Notes: a model not told the origin generated them from the letters alone. A stretch of DNA of 64,000 nucleotides from Thalassomonas sp. RHCl1 (GCF_947387555.1 NZ_CANDNZ010000003.1:434001-498000), one strand, 5' to 3'; shown: positions 1-8,979, numbered from the stretch's first letter. Numbers and translations are program-made.

Positions 1-228
1 CAGCCCCTCTATTGTCCTGACTTCTTGTCCGGCAACAGCACTCACAGGTAACACGCAAGAGCGGGTGGCCTGATCACCTAAATGCACGGTACAGGCCCCG
101 CACATGGCAATACCGCAGCCAAACTTAGTGCCCGTGAGTTTAAATTCGTCACGAAGCACCCAAAGTAACGGGGTATCCTGGGCGACCGAAGTGGTCACTT
201 TTTTACCATTGAGCATAAATTCAATCAT
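1..228 (-). CDS. (2Fe-2S)-binding subunit of a molybdenum hydroxylase, 5' part only
   Basis: The reading frame starts at an ATG at 226-228 behind an AGGAAAA ribosome site and runs off the left edge after 76 codons. The N-terminus carries a plant-type ferredoxin cluster ([15 protein letters not shown]) and a further Cys at about residue 60, as in the small subunit of isoquinoline 1-oxidoreductase/aldehyde dehydrogenase-like enzymes (IorA type). In that family it passes electrons from the molybdopterin subunit, which would be encoded beyond the window. It follows an XdhC gene by 86 bp on the same strand, which fits a molybdenum hydroxylase operon. The substrate cannot be told. Confidence 0.85.
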   Translation of the reverse strand, partial: MIEFMLNGKKVTTSVAQDTPLLWVLRDEFKLTGTKFGCGIAMCGACTVHLGDQATRSCVLPVSAVAGQEVRTIEGL

Positions 229-314
229 AATTTTTCCTACTCATCATATAAAACCCGGTAATTTCATGAATTAACAATAAGTTACTCACTAAAGCACAGG
301 GCGTATTAAAAAAG

Positions 315-1373
315 TTAGGCCAAGCGCTTAAGGTGATTAACCACCGGCGTTTGCCCTAAAACTCCACTGATAGATTTCGCCGTTTTCTGTTTTAAACTGG
401 CATGGCATTCACTCAAAATAGCCAGCGCAATACTTTCAGGCAGCTCAGCGCCTATATCTAAACCGGCAGGGCCTGCCAAAGGGAAAGGTAGCTGTTCAGG
501 CGCCAGCTTGGCTTGCTCCAGCACCTGAAGTTTGCGGTGTGCCGGCCCCAATAACGCCAGATAACTGATAGAAGATGTCAGCAAGGCCGTCACGGCTTTA
601 GCGTCCAGGCTGATGTTATGTGTCATGACCACAGCCGCATCTATTTGATTGGCTTGAATAAAGGAGCTAAGCGCCTGCTCGTCGCCGGAAATGATATCCT
701 TAGCTTTTAAAAAGTATTCTTTTCTTGCATTCGCCGGCCTGGGATCCCAAAGGCTCACGCGCCAGCCTAACTGATAGGCAATTTCAACCACCGGACGGGC
801 GTCAAAACCGCCGCCCGCCACCAGGATATGCGGCTCGGCAACCACAGGTGTTGCTAACCATTGGCTTATTTCATTGTTATGCTTACGGGGAGCAAACTTT
901 GCCCGGGGGTTTTTATCAGCAAATACGGATAATTCAAAACTGGCTTGATCAGGCTCGCCGTTATCTGGAATTCTTTGATAATAAATCCCGGTTTTCCTGG
1001 CTTTTAGCGCATCAAATACACAGGAGAGCTCAAGGTAGTTGTTATCACTATTTATCAGCTGCAACATGATATACAGGGTACCGCCACAGCCAATGCCGAG
1101 CTGAAAAGACAAGTCATCTTCGTCGCTGCCATCATAACAAAGCAGCATGCTTTGCCCGGTTTGCATCACTTTACGGGCATTTTTCGCAATGTCCGACTCT
1201 AAGCAGCCACCGCTTAACATGCCAAATTGCTGACCGAAACTGTTGAATAACATCATAGCACCGGCTTTGCGATAACAAGGGCCGTTATGATCATAAATGG
1301 TGCCTAATACCCATTCGCCCTGATCTTTCTTTGCATACCACTGTGTTAAAAGATGAGATAACTGATTACTCAT
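315..1373 (-). CDS. XdhC/CoxI family molybdenum hydroxylase maturation protein
   Basis: This 352-residue protein has the XdhC/CoxI layout: an N-terminal domain with SGGCLE at 54-59 and a GIGCGG loop near 93-98, then a Rossmann-like XdhC_C domain starting at about 180 with AGGGFDARP. XdhC proteins bind molybdenum cofactor, promote its sulfuration and deliver it to xanthine-dehydrogenase-type enzymes. The start ATG at 1371-1373 has an AAGG ribosome site 8-9 bases upstream. It lies directly before the 2Fe-2S subunit gene, so it probably matures that enzyme. Length and motifs look complete. Confidence 0.88.
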   Translation of the reverse strand: MSNQLSHLLTQWYAKKDQGEWVLGTIYDHNGPCYRKAGAMMLFNSFGQQFGMLSGGCLESDIAKNARKVMQTGQSMLLCYDGSDEDDLSFQLGIGCGGTLYIMLQLINSDNNYLELSCVFDALKARKTGIYYQRIPDNGEPDQASFELSVFADKNPRAKFAPRKHNNEISQWLATPVVAEPHILVAGGGFDARPVVEIAYQLGWRVSLWDPRPANARKEYFLKAKDIISGDEQALSSFIQANQIDAAVVMTHNISLDAKAVTALLTSSISYLALLGPAHRKLQVLEQAKLAPEQLPFPLAGPAGLDIGAELPESIALAILSECHASLKQKTAKSISGVLGQTPVVNHLKRLA

Positions 1374-1660
1374 AAATCTTGCCTTGTAAAAATGCCTTTA
1401 GATAAACCTCCGCTGTTTTCGGCAATTTGCACCAGAAAAACCCGTTGCCTGGCATTGGCAATCACAAGATCAGCGCCCACAGGTGGTGAGTACTAAGGCT
1501 TTAGCTACGGCTAAAACTTGAAATATGACATCCGGGTTTATCACCTATGCCATAAAGCATAGTTGAAGCCAGCTTAACCAAGTCAGCATTAGCATTAGAA
1601 AACAGCGAATATTGGCTGAATCAGATGATTTCGCTCCCTTCCAGCCTGTGGTATATTTTA

Positions 1661-1701
1661 GTTACCTAATAAACCTTATCAATTAGTTTACTTTTGGTAA
1701 C
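1661..1701. promoter_or_regulatory. Imperfect inverted repeat before the HxlR gene, candidate operator
   Basis: GTTACCTAATAAAC on the left and the complement of GTTTACTTTTGGTAAC on the right form an imperfect dyad (GTTACC at 1661-1666, GGTAAC at 1696-1701), ending about 20 bp before the regulator's ATG. HxlR regulators bind such dyads as dimers and often control their own gene. The 1374-1722 gap holds both promoters of the divergent XdhC and HxlR genes, so the site could serve either. Confidence 0.4.
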
Positions 1702-1722
1702 CTGGATTAACACTGGTGATAA

Positions 1723-2082
1723 ATGGAAAAATGTGTTGTAGAAACAGATAGTAACGGCAGAAAAAAAGTTTTAAACGCCTGTACTGAACCTTGTGCGATC
1801 GAAAAGGGCATGCGTTTAATTGGCGGGAAATGGAAAGGCTCTATTATTTATAAGTTAAAAGATGAACCCGTACGTTTTAATGATTTAACCCGCATGCTCG
1901 GCGGCGCCAGTAAGAAAATGGTCGATCAACGGTTAAAAGAATTAGAAAGCGAAGGCATGGTGTTACGTACCGTCATTAATGACAGGCCGGTTGCAGTAAC
2001 CTATGAGCTCACCGAATTTGGCAGAAGCGCCCTGAGCCTTTTAGAAGACCTAAGGGTATGGTCCGAGTCCCACCAAATTTAG
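1723..2082 (+). CDS. HxlR-family winged-helix transcriptional regulator
   Basis: The 119-residue protein matches the HxlR family in length and pattern: a Cys-rich start (CTEPCAIEKG), the signature IGGKWKGSIIYKL, a recognition segment around RFNDLTRMLGGASKKMVDQRLKEL, and a wing ending in the YELTEFGRSAL stretch. These regulators are dimeric and often sense electrophiles, redox state or metabolites; the inducer here is unknown. It is divergent from the XdhC/2Fe-2S genes, 349 bp away, and a dyad lies just upstream. It converges with the leftward bufferin operon. Confidence 0.88.
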   Translation: MEKCVVETDSNGRKKVLNACTEPCAIEKGMRLIGGKWKGSIIYKLKDEPVRFNDLTRMLGGASKKMVDQRLKELESEGMVLRTVINDRPVAVTYELTEFGRSALSLLEDLRVWSESHQI

Positions 2083-2153
2083 GCTGATTAAAGATCAGCA
2101 CTTTTCCATACTGACTTCAAAGTAATTTCGCTGTATTCGTCTTGAACCGGCAA

Positions 2154-2196
2154 TAAAAAACGGCTGGAAATGCAATGAACATTGCAAAACCAGCCG
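2154..2196 (-). terminator. Rho-independent terminator of the bufferin operon
   Basis: CGGCTGG at 2161-2167 pairs with CCAGCCG at 2190-2196, and an inner TGCAATG/CATTGCA stem fills the space between. On the minus strand the stem is followed by a T-rich tract (2154-2160). It lies 27 bp after the DoxX stop codon and also sits 80 bp beyond the convergent HxlR gene. Confidence 0.8.
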
Positions 2197-2222
2197 GATT
2201 CATTCTCAGCAAGTTCATCTCA

Positions 2223-2660
2223 CTACGATATTTTCAATTTGCGGTCCAGGCTGAAACGTTCGCCGCCAAGCAGTACAAGCATCACCAATAAACTGCCCCA
2301 TAGCACATGCTGGTTTAACGCCGCCGGGCTGATATCCACCAAACTCAATACCGCGACATAATTCACCACAAACAATCCCAGCGCCGACAACCGGGTGAAC
2401 AAACCTAAAGCCAATAATACCGGCAATATCAACTCACCTAAGGTGCCGGACCAGGCGGCGGCAGCCGGGGATAATAACGGAACTTCATACTCGTATTCGA
2501 ACAACATCAGAGTCGACTCCCAATCGCGCAACTTGGTCAGTCCCGATTTAAAGAAAATACCGGCAATATAAATCCGAACCAGGACATTCGCCGGTGAAAG
2601 CAAATAATGGCTGAAATCTAAAATCCGGTTGTGTAATAACCTGGCTTCTAGCAGTGTCAT
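2223..2660 (-). CDS. DoxX-family membrane protein, last gene of the bufferin operon
   Basis: This 145-residue protein has the DoxX pattern: an amphipathic start, then four hydrophobic segments with FFKSGLTKLRDWEST near residue 40 and a GELILPVLLALGLFTRLSALG segment around 75-95. DoxX members are often linked to redox or thiol stress, and one is regularly found at the end of bufferin operons. The start ATG has an AGGAG site 8 bases upstream. It is separated from the DUF2063 gene by 83 bp and followed by a strong terminator. Its exact role in the operon is not established. Confidence 0.85.
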   Translation of the reverse strand: MTLLEARLLHNRILDFSHYLLSPANVLVRIYIAGIFFKSGLTKLRDWESTLMLFEYEYEVPLLSPAAAAWSGTLGELILPVLLALGLFTRLSALGLFVVNYVAVLSLVDISPAALNQHVLWGSLLVMLVLLGGERFSLDRKLKIS

Positions 2661-2743
2661 AATAATAACTCCTGTGGTTGACGCCGATCGCTTACCGGCG
2701 CGCTAAGATAGATAAATGTTATTTAGCCTAACTCTAAGTGGCG

Positions 2744-3577
2744 TTAAGCCGTCGGCGTTAAATAAACGCCGTTAAGTTGCTGTTGTTCGATGGCTTTTGG
2801 CAGCCAGTCGACAATAGCGAAGTCTTCACTGACCTGATCTAATGCCTGACCGAGGGATAAAGCCCGATCAGGCTTAGCCGACAGCCACAGCTGTAACCAC
2901 TGATATTCAGCAGCGGTAATTGAGGCATATTGCGCCTGAAAATGCGGGCGCCAGACAAGGTAATAGAAGCCCTTATCACCGTTATTTTCCCTGTTGCTGT
3001 CTTGAGACTTTCCCCGATATTTTTGCGAACAAAAGCCTAAGTGCATGTCTATCTCCTTAAGCGTTAAACTTGGGTTTTCTTTACTTAATTGCGTCATTTC
3101 ATTGATGATCACATCTAAGGGAAAAGCAGACTTTACTACCCGGGTACCGGCGCTTAAGCTCAGGGAAAGCCGATATGGATCTTGCCCTGACAATAAATTA
3201 AGCGAGTCCAGATCCCGGCTGATATTTTCACTGCGCTCGCATTGATGACAGGCATAATCAAGCTCAGCAAGCGAGGCAAGCAATGCAGCATGGTTAATGG
3301 CTTGCCCGGCAATAAAGTGCGGAAAATCAAAACCAAACTCTCCCCAGTCATATTCGCTCTTAAACCCGGTTTGCAGGTAATTTTTTACCAAGCCTTGAAA
3401 CACCGCTTCACCAACAAACGAATGTACCGTGGCGAAGGTGATTTTTAATGCAAAGCAGGCATTGTTAAGCAAACTTCGTTGATAAATCGCCAGTCCCTGT
3501 GCAGTGATTGGCGCACCGGGACGGGTTTGTGAAAAAATAGCTTCAAGTAAACTTGATTGCTGATGTTCAAGCGCCAT
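2744..3577 (-). CDS. DUF2063 protein, BufC-like partner of the MNIO enzyme
   Basis: At 277 residues this fits the DUF2063 (putative DNA-binding) family: an N-terminal helical domain with the GLAIYQRSLLNNACFALKITFATVHSFVG segment in shortened family style, and a mixed C-terminal domain. In bufferin systems this partner (BufC) is thought to present the precursor to the BufB enzyme; the old 'DNA-binding' label is not well supported. Its start overlaps the bufB stop by 11 bp (3567-3577), which implies coupled translation. Confidence 0.85.
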   Translation of the reverse strand: MALEHQQSSLLEAIFSQTRPGAPITAQGLAIYQRSLLNNACFALKITFATVHSFVGEAVFQGLVKNYLQTGFKSEYDWGEFGFDFPHFIAGQAINHAALLASLAELDYACHQCERSENISRDLDSLNLLSGQDPYRLSLSLSAGTRVVKSAFPLDVIINEMTQLSKENPSLTLKEIDMHLGFCSQKYRGKSQDSNRENNGDKGFYYLVWRPHFQAQYASITAAEYQWLQLWLSAKPDRALSLGQALDQVSEDFAIVDWLPKAIEQQQLNGVYLTPTA

Positions 3578-4553
3578 AATTTACCGCCTCCGCCATGACT
3601 TGATGATGCGCACCCGGTACCTGCTCCGAAACCTGTGTGTCAGCACTATACACGTCTTTAAAAACCTCCAAGGCGATAGCTTTTGCTTTAGCCGCTTCGC
3701 CAACCAGGGTTTGCCAGCAAGGTAGATCATTGTCCCACTCGATCAGGGTGGCGACAGCGCCAAATCTTTCCAACGCAAAGCGGTATAAAGTCCAGACCTC
3801 GGGAGAGACCGCCTGGCTATGATCATCTATCATCAGCTCTCCTTCCTCCACAGGAGTACAACCGGCAAGGTGCAATTCACCGACACAATCTTGAGGGATA
3901 GTAGTTAACCATTTCTTGGTATGCTCGATAACATCAAGCTTGCCGCCATTTGGCTGCAACAAGGCATGATTTTGAGCATTAACCACTAAGTTATTAATAT
4001 CGATTAATAACTTGCAGCCGGTTAAGCGGCAAAGTGCCACTAAAAACTCACTTTCACTGTAGGTAGAACCGGGCAATACCAGGTAAGCCGACAGGTTTTC
4101 CAGCAAAATGGGCCGTTTTAATATCGCCTGCACCCGGCTGATATTGGCCGCCATCACTGCCAAGGTTTCATCATTAAAAGGCACAGGCAGCAGATCGCCG
4201 CCGTGAACCGGCTGGCCGTTTATCTCAGCCCAGCTAAAACAGGCATGATCGGACACCATTATCGGCTGGCAAAGCCTGATCAAATCGGCCAGCTGCTGAA
4301 TTTGTGCCTGCGGCGCCGGCAAAGCCGATCCCAGCCCGAGTGATGTGGCATGCAAACTGATATCATAGTGTTGCTTGATATCAGCCAGCAACGCCCGGCT
4401 CACGCCGCCTGCAGCAAAAAAGTTTTCTGCATGCAGTTCAATAAAGTCGATATTAGCTGGAGTGTCTAAGGCATCTTGATAATGCACATGCCTTAAACCA
4501 ACACCGATTTTCGGCAAGTCTGTCGGTGTCTTCAACTGTGTAGGAAACATCAT
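3567..4553 (-). CDS. bufB: DUF692 multinuclear non-haem iron enzyme (MNIO), BufB-like
   Basis: The 328-residue TIM-barrel protein has DUF692/MNIO hallmarks: GVGLRH near residue 17, FIELHAENFF at 37-46, SDHACFSW, a conserved LLENLSAY block, LLIDINNLVVNA, GELHLAG and LIEWDNDLP. These His/Asp/Glu positions bind two or three irons. Family members modify Cys residues in ribosomally made peptides, for example to oxazolone- or thiooxazole-type groups in bufferins, which then bind copper. Start ATG 4551-4553 has GGAG upstream. The gene sits 30 bp after the precursor gene and overlaps bufC. Confidence 0.9.
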   Translation of the reverse strand: MMFPTQLKTPTDLPKIGVGLRHVHYQDALDTPANIDFIELHAENFFAAGGVSRALLADIKQHYDISLHATSLGLGSALPAPQAQIQQLADLIRLCQPIMVSDHACFSWAEINGQPVHGGDLLPVPFNDETLAVMAANISRVQAILKRPILLENLSAYLVLPGSTYSESEFLVALCRLTGCKLLIDINNLVVNAQNHALLQPNGGKLDVIEHTKKWLTTIPQDCVGELHLAGCTPVEEGELMIDDHSQAVSPEVWTLYRFALERFGAVATLIEWDNDLPCWQTLVGEAAKAKAIALEVFKDVYSADTQVSEQVPGAHHQVMAEAVNYGA

Positions 4554-4583
4554 GTTTTTCTCCAGTAATATCGAAAAGGGGCA

Positions 4584-4880
4584 CTATTTAGCTTTTTTCA
4601 GCTGCTTAATAATTTCACGGGCTTCTTTGCGGGTGTATCCTCCCTGGCTTTTACACAAACCTTTGGTGACTAAGCGCCATTCGCCCGGATCGTTATCAAC
4701 GGTTGATTGCCCGGCACAGGAGTGGGTTCCCGCCAAATTACTGCAATCGTTTTGTCCTGCCGGGCTGATGCCGTAACACTTCTCTTTTTTCGCCCGTCTT
4801 TCCGCCGCTTCGGCATCGGATAAAACGCCTAAAGCTAAAGTGGCGGCAAGTGCGGTTGATATGGCTAATTTATGACTCAT
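4584..4880 (-). CDS. bufA: DUF2282 bufferin precursor peptide
   Basis: This 98-residue protein starts with a Sec-type signal (about residues 1-26, ending in the AEAA region) and has four Cys in the mature part: C35, C46, C55 and C76, in the contexts KCYG, NDCSN, HSCAG and GLCK. This is the DUF2282/BufA1 pattern. Bufferins are peptides modified by an MNIO enzyme and exported to the periplasm, where they sequester copper. An AGGAG site lies 7 bases before ATG. It is the first gene of the bufA-bufB-bufC-doxX block and shares direction with the YHS gene upstream. Confidence 0.9.
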   Translation of the reverse strand: MSHKLAISTALAATLALGVLSDAEAAERRAKKEKCYGISPAGQNDCSNLAGTHSCAGQSTVDNDPGEWRLVTKGLCKSQGGYTRKEAREIIKQLKKAK

Positions 4881-4913
4881 GTGACTCTCCTGAAATTAAT
4901 ACTGATTTACGCC

Positions 4914-4936
4914 CCTGAAAACATCTTGTTTTCAGG
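4914..4936. other. Intercistronic hairpin between the YHS gene and bufA
   Basis: CCTGAAAAC at 4914-4922 pairs perfectly with GTTTTCAGG at 4928-4936 around a 5-base loop. No T-run follows on the minus strand, so it is not a standard terminator for the YHS gene. It may stabilise or process the transcript ahead of bufA, or be a partial attenuator. Confidence 0.45.
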
Positions 4937-4974
4937 AGTAATAAACTTTTGCGTTCGCCGTCTAGCTGGCAAAA

Positions 4975-5442
4975 TTAAAGTTCGGCCGCCGGCACTTTTC
5001 TGATGTCCTGCCAGTTATCGTCTGACTGGGCAAGGTAGCCGGGCACATCGGTCAGCCATTTCTTTTGCACGTCTTTATTGAGGTTGAGGTAAAGTTTTCC
5101 ATCAACAATTTTCCAGGCTAACGGGTCGGTATCAAATTTCTTTTCCATCGCGACACCAAAGGCACAATAACCGCCGTATTGAGGCGCGTACCTGGCCGGA
5201 TTCTTATTAAACATGTCGCGGTTTTCTTCACTGCTGAAGCGGTATATGCCGCCTTTATAGGTTGCGGTATAATCAGCACTGCCCATTTTCGGCGCTGTCA
5301 TGGTGTAATAACTCACCGGGTCGTAACCTTTAATGGCCAAGTCATTGGCATCTGCGTTCATGTCGATGTCAGCCGCAAATGACAGGCTGCTAACAGCAAA
5401 CAAAGAAACAGCTAAAGCAGACTTTAAACGTGTGGTAAACAT
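4975..5442 (-). CDS. Exported YHS-domain protein
   Basis: The start chosen is the ATG at 5440-5442, preceded by GAGGAAA, rather than an upstream ATG that lacks this site. The 155-residue product has a signal peptide (about residues 1-23, cut after FAA) and a YHS domain including KGYDPVSYY, YRFSSEENRDMF and GGYCAFGVA. YHS domains bind metal, often copper, through Cys and neighbouring residues. Position just upstream of the bufferin operon on the same strand suggests a shared copper-handling role in the periplasm. A hairpin at 4914-4936 separates the two. Confidence 0.82.
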   Translation of the reverse strand: MFTTRLKSALAVSLFAVSSLSFAADIDMNADANDLAIKGYDPVSYYTMTAPKMGSADYTATYKGGIYRFSSEENRDMFNKNPARYAPQYGGYCAFGVAMEKKFDTDPLAWKIVDGKLYLNLNKDVQKKWLTDVPGYLAQSDDNWQDIRKVPAAEL

Positions 5443-5551
5443 AAAATTTCCTCGGGTATTGTTTGTTAAGGACGGGAGAAATAATACTGTTGAATAACGG
5501 GGCTGTGGGATACAATCGTCCGAACTTTGAGTCAAATCGTCCAGAGATGTC

Positions 5552-6379
5552 ATGGATCACCTTTCACAAATCATTGACCACTTCAAATTAACCGCCGGCG
5601 TTTTCTACACAGGCAAGCTTTGTGGTTTGTCGCACTTCAATGAAAATGAAGCCCTAGAAGGGCATATCCACTTATTGCGCAGCGGCGTACTGGCTGTAAA
5701 CGGCCTGGACAAGTCGCCACTTGTGCTTGACCAGCCTTCCATCATTTTTTTGCCGCGGCCGACAAAACACAGCCTTAAAGCACGCGAAATAGATAATGCC
5801 GAGTTGATTTGTGCCAACATCACTTACGACAGCAGCAGTACCAGTTTGCTGGCCGATGCCCTACCCGACATGTTGATCTTGCCGTTAGAGTCATCGCCGT
5901 TTTTACAAACCAATATTGACTGGATAATCAGCGAAGCAGGCGATGAACAACAGGGACGTCAGGCGGTCATGAACCGTCTGATGGAGATTTTCATTATCAA
6001 TATGCTGCGGTCATTATTGGTCAAGGGAGAGCTTGCCCGTGGAATGTTAGCAGGTTTGATGCACCCGCAGCTGAAACAGGTCTTACAGCAGCTGCATAAT
6101 GCCCCGCAGGAGAACTGGTCGTTAAATAAAATGGCCGAACTGGCCCTGATGTCGCGCTCAAAGTTTGCCGAGATATTTAAAACAGTGATAGGCCAGACCC
6201 CCAACGACTACCTGGTGAGCTGGCGTGTCGCTACCGCACAATCGTTATTAAAACAGGGCAAAAGCGTCAGCCTGGTTGCCAACAGCGTCGGCTACGATAC
6301 CGCATCGGCATTAGCCCGGGTGTTCAGGAAAACCTGCGGCATGTCGCCAAAACAATGGCTGGATAGTTTGTCACTTTAA
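5552..6379 (+). CDS. AraC-family transcriptional regulator
   Basis: A 275-residue protein with an N-terminal cupin-like sensor (AraC_binding type, about 20-130) and a C-terminal double helix-turn-helix (about 180-272) with SRSKFAEIFKTVIGQTPNDYL and a matching second helix ending in GMSPKQWL. It is divergent from the YHS/bufferin genes, with 109 bp between start codons, so it is the likely regulator of that operon. The signal is unknown; the sensor holds few Cys or His residues, so direct copper sensing is not evident. Confidence 0.88.
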   Translation: MDHLSQIIDHFKLTAGVFYTGKLCGLSHFNENEALEGHIHLLRSGVLAVNGLDKSPLVLDQPSIIFLPRPTKHSLKAREIDNAELICANITYDSSSTSLLADALPDMLILPLESSPFLQTNIDWIISEAGDEQQGRQAVMNRLMEIFIINMLRSLLVKGELARGMLAGLMHPQLKQVLQQLHNAPQENWSLNKMAELALMSRSKFAEIFKTVIGQTPNDYLVSWRVATAQSLLKQGKSVSLVANSVGYDTASALARVFRKTCGMSPKQWLDSLSL

Positions 6380-7235
6380 CTTACGTCTGCAAACAATAGG
6401 CTTCATCAAACTCTACTTATATAAAATTCAATTAAGTGGCTGGCAGTAATAACCCTGTTAGTACAAAGCACAGCCCCTTGCCAACAGCGTTCAGGCGCTG
6501 CTTTTGCGCAATTAACGAGCTTCCGGCCACTAAACACATGAAACTATAAAAAATAAGATTGTGGCATAACTAAAACAATTATTACCGTTAACCCGCCAAG
6601 CTTTTGTGCTGTTTAAACCTTACTTAATAGTCTTACGCAACATTATTGCATGCGGCTAAATACTTTTCGGTACCTGCTGGTAATAACAAAAGGCCAAGAG
6701 CCAGATACACAGAATTACGATTGAATAAACTCTTTTTAAATCAAACAGAAATACTCAACCATTTGCATATTCCATCAAATTTATCTGCTTATTTTTATCA
6801 CTATATGGGGCTCCAGGAATACAGGGAAAGTTTTTGATAATTAAAGTGCGAGAACTTACTGCTTTGAGACACTATGACTCCAAGTGCATTCAAAGCTTCT
6901 CAATTGAGGCCATGGTAATAAGTTAACATTTGAACCTGACTCAGGCTCATCATTATCAGGTATGTGCACAATCGTGACGGACGATAAGTAATGAATAATT
7001 ACTTCACGAAACTGTTGTTTTTAATGGTTAAAAATTTCAACTCTTGATGATTTTTCAATGAAAAAGTTGAAATTGCCACCTTTTGAGGTGATGTTTCATG
7101 ACAATGCTTATGCGCTGATACACACCATAAAAAACAGTATTTTTAGCTTTACTGCTTTGCTAGATATATATGTATAGGGAATAAACAACACAGGGAGGAG
7201 TTATATCTACTTAGCAGCAAATGAGAAATTGACCG
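6380..7235. other. Long gene-free stretch before the lipoprotein pair
   Basis: No convincing gene was found in these 856 bases. An inverted repeat lies at 7033-7042 (AATTTCAACT) and 7065-7074 (AGTTGAAATT) with a 22-base gap and no T-run. A GGGAGGAG stretch at about 7192-7199 resembles a ribosome site but is too far from the next ATG (7236), and the ATG nearer to it closes after three codons. Confidence 0.5.
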
Positions 7236-7820
7236 ATGAAACCAATATTTCTTGTTATGCTTTTAACAACGCTGTTCAGTGCCTGTAGCCATTCAAGTGA
7301 AAAAATAGAAGTAAATCAACCTGTCAGCCCAAAAAGTCATATTCCTCAATGGGTTTTCAACCCTGTGATTAAGGACGGGATTGCGGCATCGAATTGTGTA
7401 AAGTTTTCAGGAAACATTTCCACTGACCAAAAAAAAGCCACTGCCAATGCCCGTACCTTTCTGGCTCAGCAAGTGCAAACCTGGGCTGAGGCGTTGGACA
7501 AAACCTATGACAGCAGAAGCGATTTAAACGATAGTACAACTTCAAATTCAACTTTTACTTCAATTTCCAGGCAGCTCACCAGCGAAACCTTAAATGGTAT
7601 CCGGGCCGTTAAGTTCGACATTGCCACCATTAATAATGTCGATTATTACTGCACCCTGGTTGCTTTAAGCCCGGATGCTGTTGAGGTACTTTTCAAGCAT
7701 GTCGTTGATAAATCTCGCTTAAAAGACAAGCCGACAGAACAAAATTTTCCCTATCAAGAGTTTAAGGCCCACACAACTAAGGAGGAGCGAGAAGCTGAAA
7801 TAAAACATTCAATAAACTAA
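7236..7820 (+). CDS. LPP20-like outer-membrane lipoprotein
   Basis: The 194-residue protein has a lipobox (LFSAC, Cys17) after a hydrophobic signal. The body has the LPP20/LpoB-like pattern: PQWVFNPVIKDGIAASNC, then ISTDQKKATANARTFLAQQV, where helix repeats of 'A.A.A' type precede a region of beta strands. In other bacteria LPP20-type lipoproteins occur beside CsgG-like and flagellar FlgO/FlgP-type genes. Here it is 24 bp before a CsgG-like lipoprotein, so the two are probably co-transcribed and act together at the outer membrane. Ribosome site is weak. Function unknown. Confidence 0.7.
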   Translation: MKPIFLVMLLTTLFSACSHSSEKIEVNQPVSPKSHIPQWVFNPVIKDGIAASNCVKFSGNISTDQKKATANARTFLAQQVQTWAEALDKTYDSRSDLNDSTTSNSTFTSISRQLTSETLNGIRAVKFDIATINNVDYYCTLVALSPDAVEVLFKHVVDKSRLKDKPTEQNFPYQEFKAHTTKEEREAEIKHSIN

Positions 7821-7844
7821 CCAAACATAGTGAGACCTTATCTA

Positions 7845-8972
7845 ATGAAAAATTTATTAATTGCAGCAATCGCTGTTACTGTTATCACAGGTTGTCTATC
7901 AACCCCCAGTGCTAAAAAATCAGTGCTGATGCCAGCCAAAATTAATGGTATGCAAGGAGTAAAAAGTATCGCGGTGATCCAGGTTGATGGCACAGATAAG
8001 CCCTGGTATAGCGACCTTAAGAAGGATGCCTTGCCAAAATTTGAGGCTTTTCTTGCCAATATTGATGTTGACGGAGAGCGCTATTTTAACGTGATTGACC
8101 AATCCCACATTGAGCGTGAGAAGGAAGAGCAGCAGATCTCATCTCAGGCAACTTCTGATGAAGAAACCGCGATAAAATTGGGACGCTCAGTGAGCGCCGA
8201 TACCGTTTTCATGGCTCATTACCAAGTTTCAGATATAGAAACATCCACTTATCAGGCCAAGGTTCGAGGAGAATGTCTTAAAGAGCACGAAGCCACGGAA
8301 AAAGTGACGAATTTCCTGGGAGAAGGAAGCGGCTGTTATGAATACGATGAAATAACTGTTGATTGTGAAAAGAAAACTGTAAATGTTGAATTCACCCCCA
8401 AAGCAACCAAGGTAGAGAGCGGCGAGATAGTTTATGCAAAAACCTATAAAGCAAGCGCTACCTTTAAAGAATGTCCAAATGAGGAAAATAAAACGTTCAA
8501 ATCAAATAGTGCACTGGTCGGTGATTCACTCGATATCATATTTGCACAAATGAGAAGGGATATTGCCCCTTACTCACTTTTGCTGAATTTAAAGCTGATT
8601 GATGGTGATAACACTGCAATGCCTGAAACAGTAAAAGGCGTTTTTGACCGGGGATTATTTTTTGCTGAAAATGACATGCTTGACCGTGCTTGTGCAAAAT
8701 TCGAACAAGCGGCATCTGATTATAGCCAATCTCCGGCGCTGATGTATAACTTAGGCGTATGCCTGGATATCCAGGGAGAGTCTGATTCCGCCAAAGGGTT
8801 TTATGAGCAGGCATTAGATTTGTCTGCCGGCTTGTCATCAAGTGATACCGGCTTAGTGCTTAATGCAATAAAAAGGCTGGAAGGTAAAACAGATTTAGAC
8901 AAGCATAACAAGCGTGACCCTGATTGGCCCTTTAAATCAATGCAAGACAGCATTACCAATCTTTTTCAGTAA
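7845..8972 (+). CDS. CsgG-like lipoprotein with C-terminal TPR repeats
   Basis: The start is taken as ATG 7845; a GTG at 7830 would add five residues ahead of the signal. Residues 1-17 form a lipoprotein signal ending in ITGC. Residues about 40-140 resemble CsgG-type domains (KSIAVIQVDG, FNVIDQSHIEREKEEQ, LGRSVSADTVFMAHYQV). A Cys-rich middle (CLKE, GCYEYD, DCEK, KECP) follows, then one to two TPR units near 275-340 (ACAKFEQAASDYSQSPALMYNLG). CsgG relatives form outer-membrane export rings or sense envelope state. Paired with the LPP20-like gene; role unknown. Confidence 0.7.
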   Translation: MKNLLIAAIAVTVITGCLSTPSAKKSVLMPAKINGMQGVKSIAVIQVDGTDKPWYSDLKKDALPKFEAFLANIDVDGERYFNVIDQSHIEREKEEQQISSQATSDEETAIKLGRSVSADTVFMAHYQVSDIETSTYQAKVRGECLKEHEATEKVTNFLGEGSGCYEYDEITVDCEKKTVNVEFTPKATKVESGEIVYAKTYKASATFKECPNEENKTFKSNSALVGDSLDIIFAQMRRDIAPYSLLLNLKLIDGDNTAMPETVKGVFDRGLFFAENDMLDRACAKFEQAASDYSQSPALMYNLGVCLDIQGESDSAKGFYEQALDLSAGLSSSDTGLVLNAIKRLEGKTDLDKHNKRDPDWPFKSMQDSITNLFQ

Positions 8973-8979
8973 AAATTAC

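Noticed and set aside
6646-6837. A 63-codon frame in the gap before the lipoprotein pair
   Set aside because: No ribosome site, no domain and mixed composition; not accepted as a gene.
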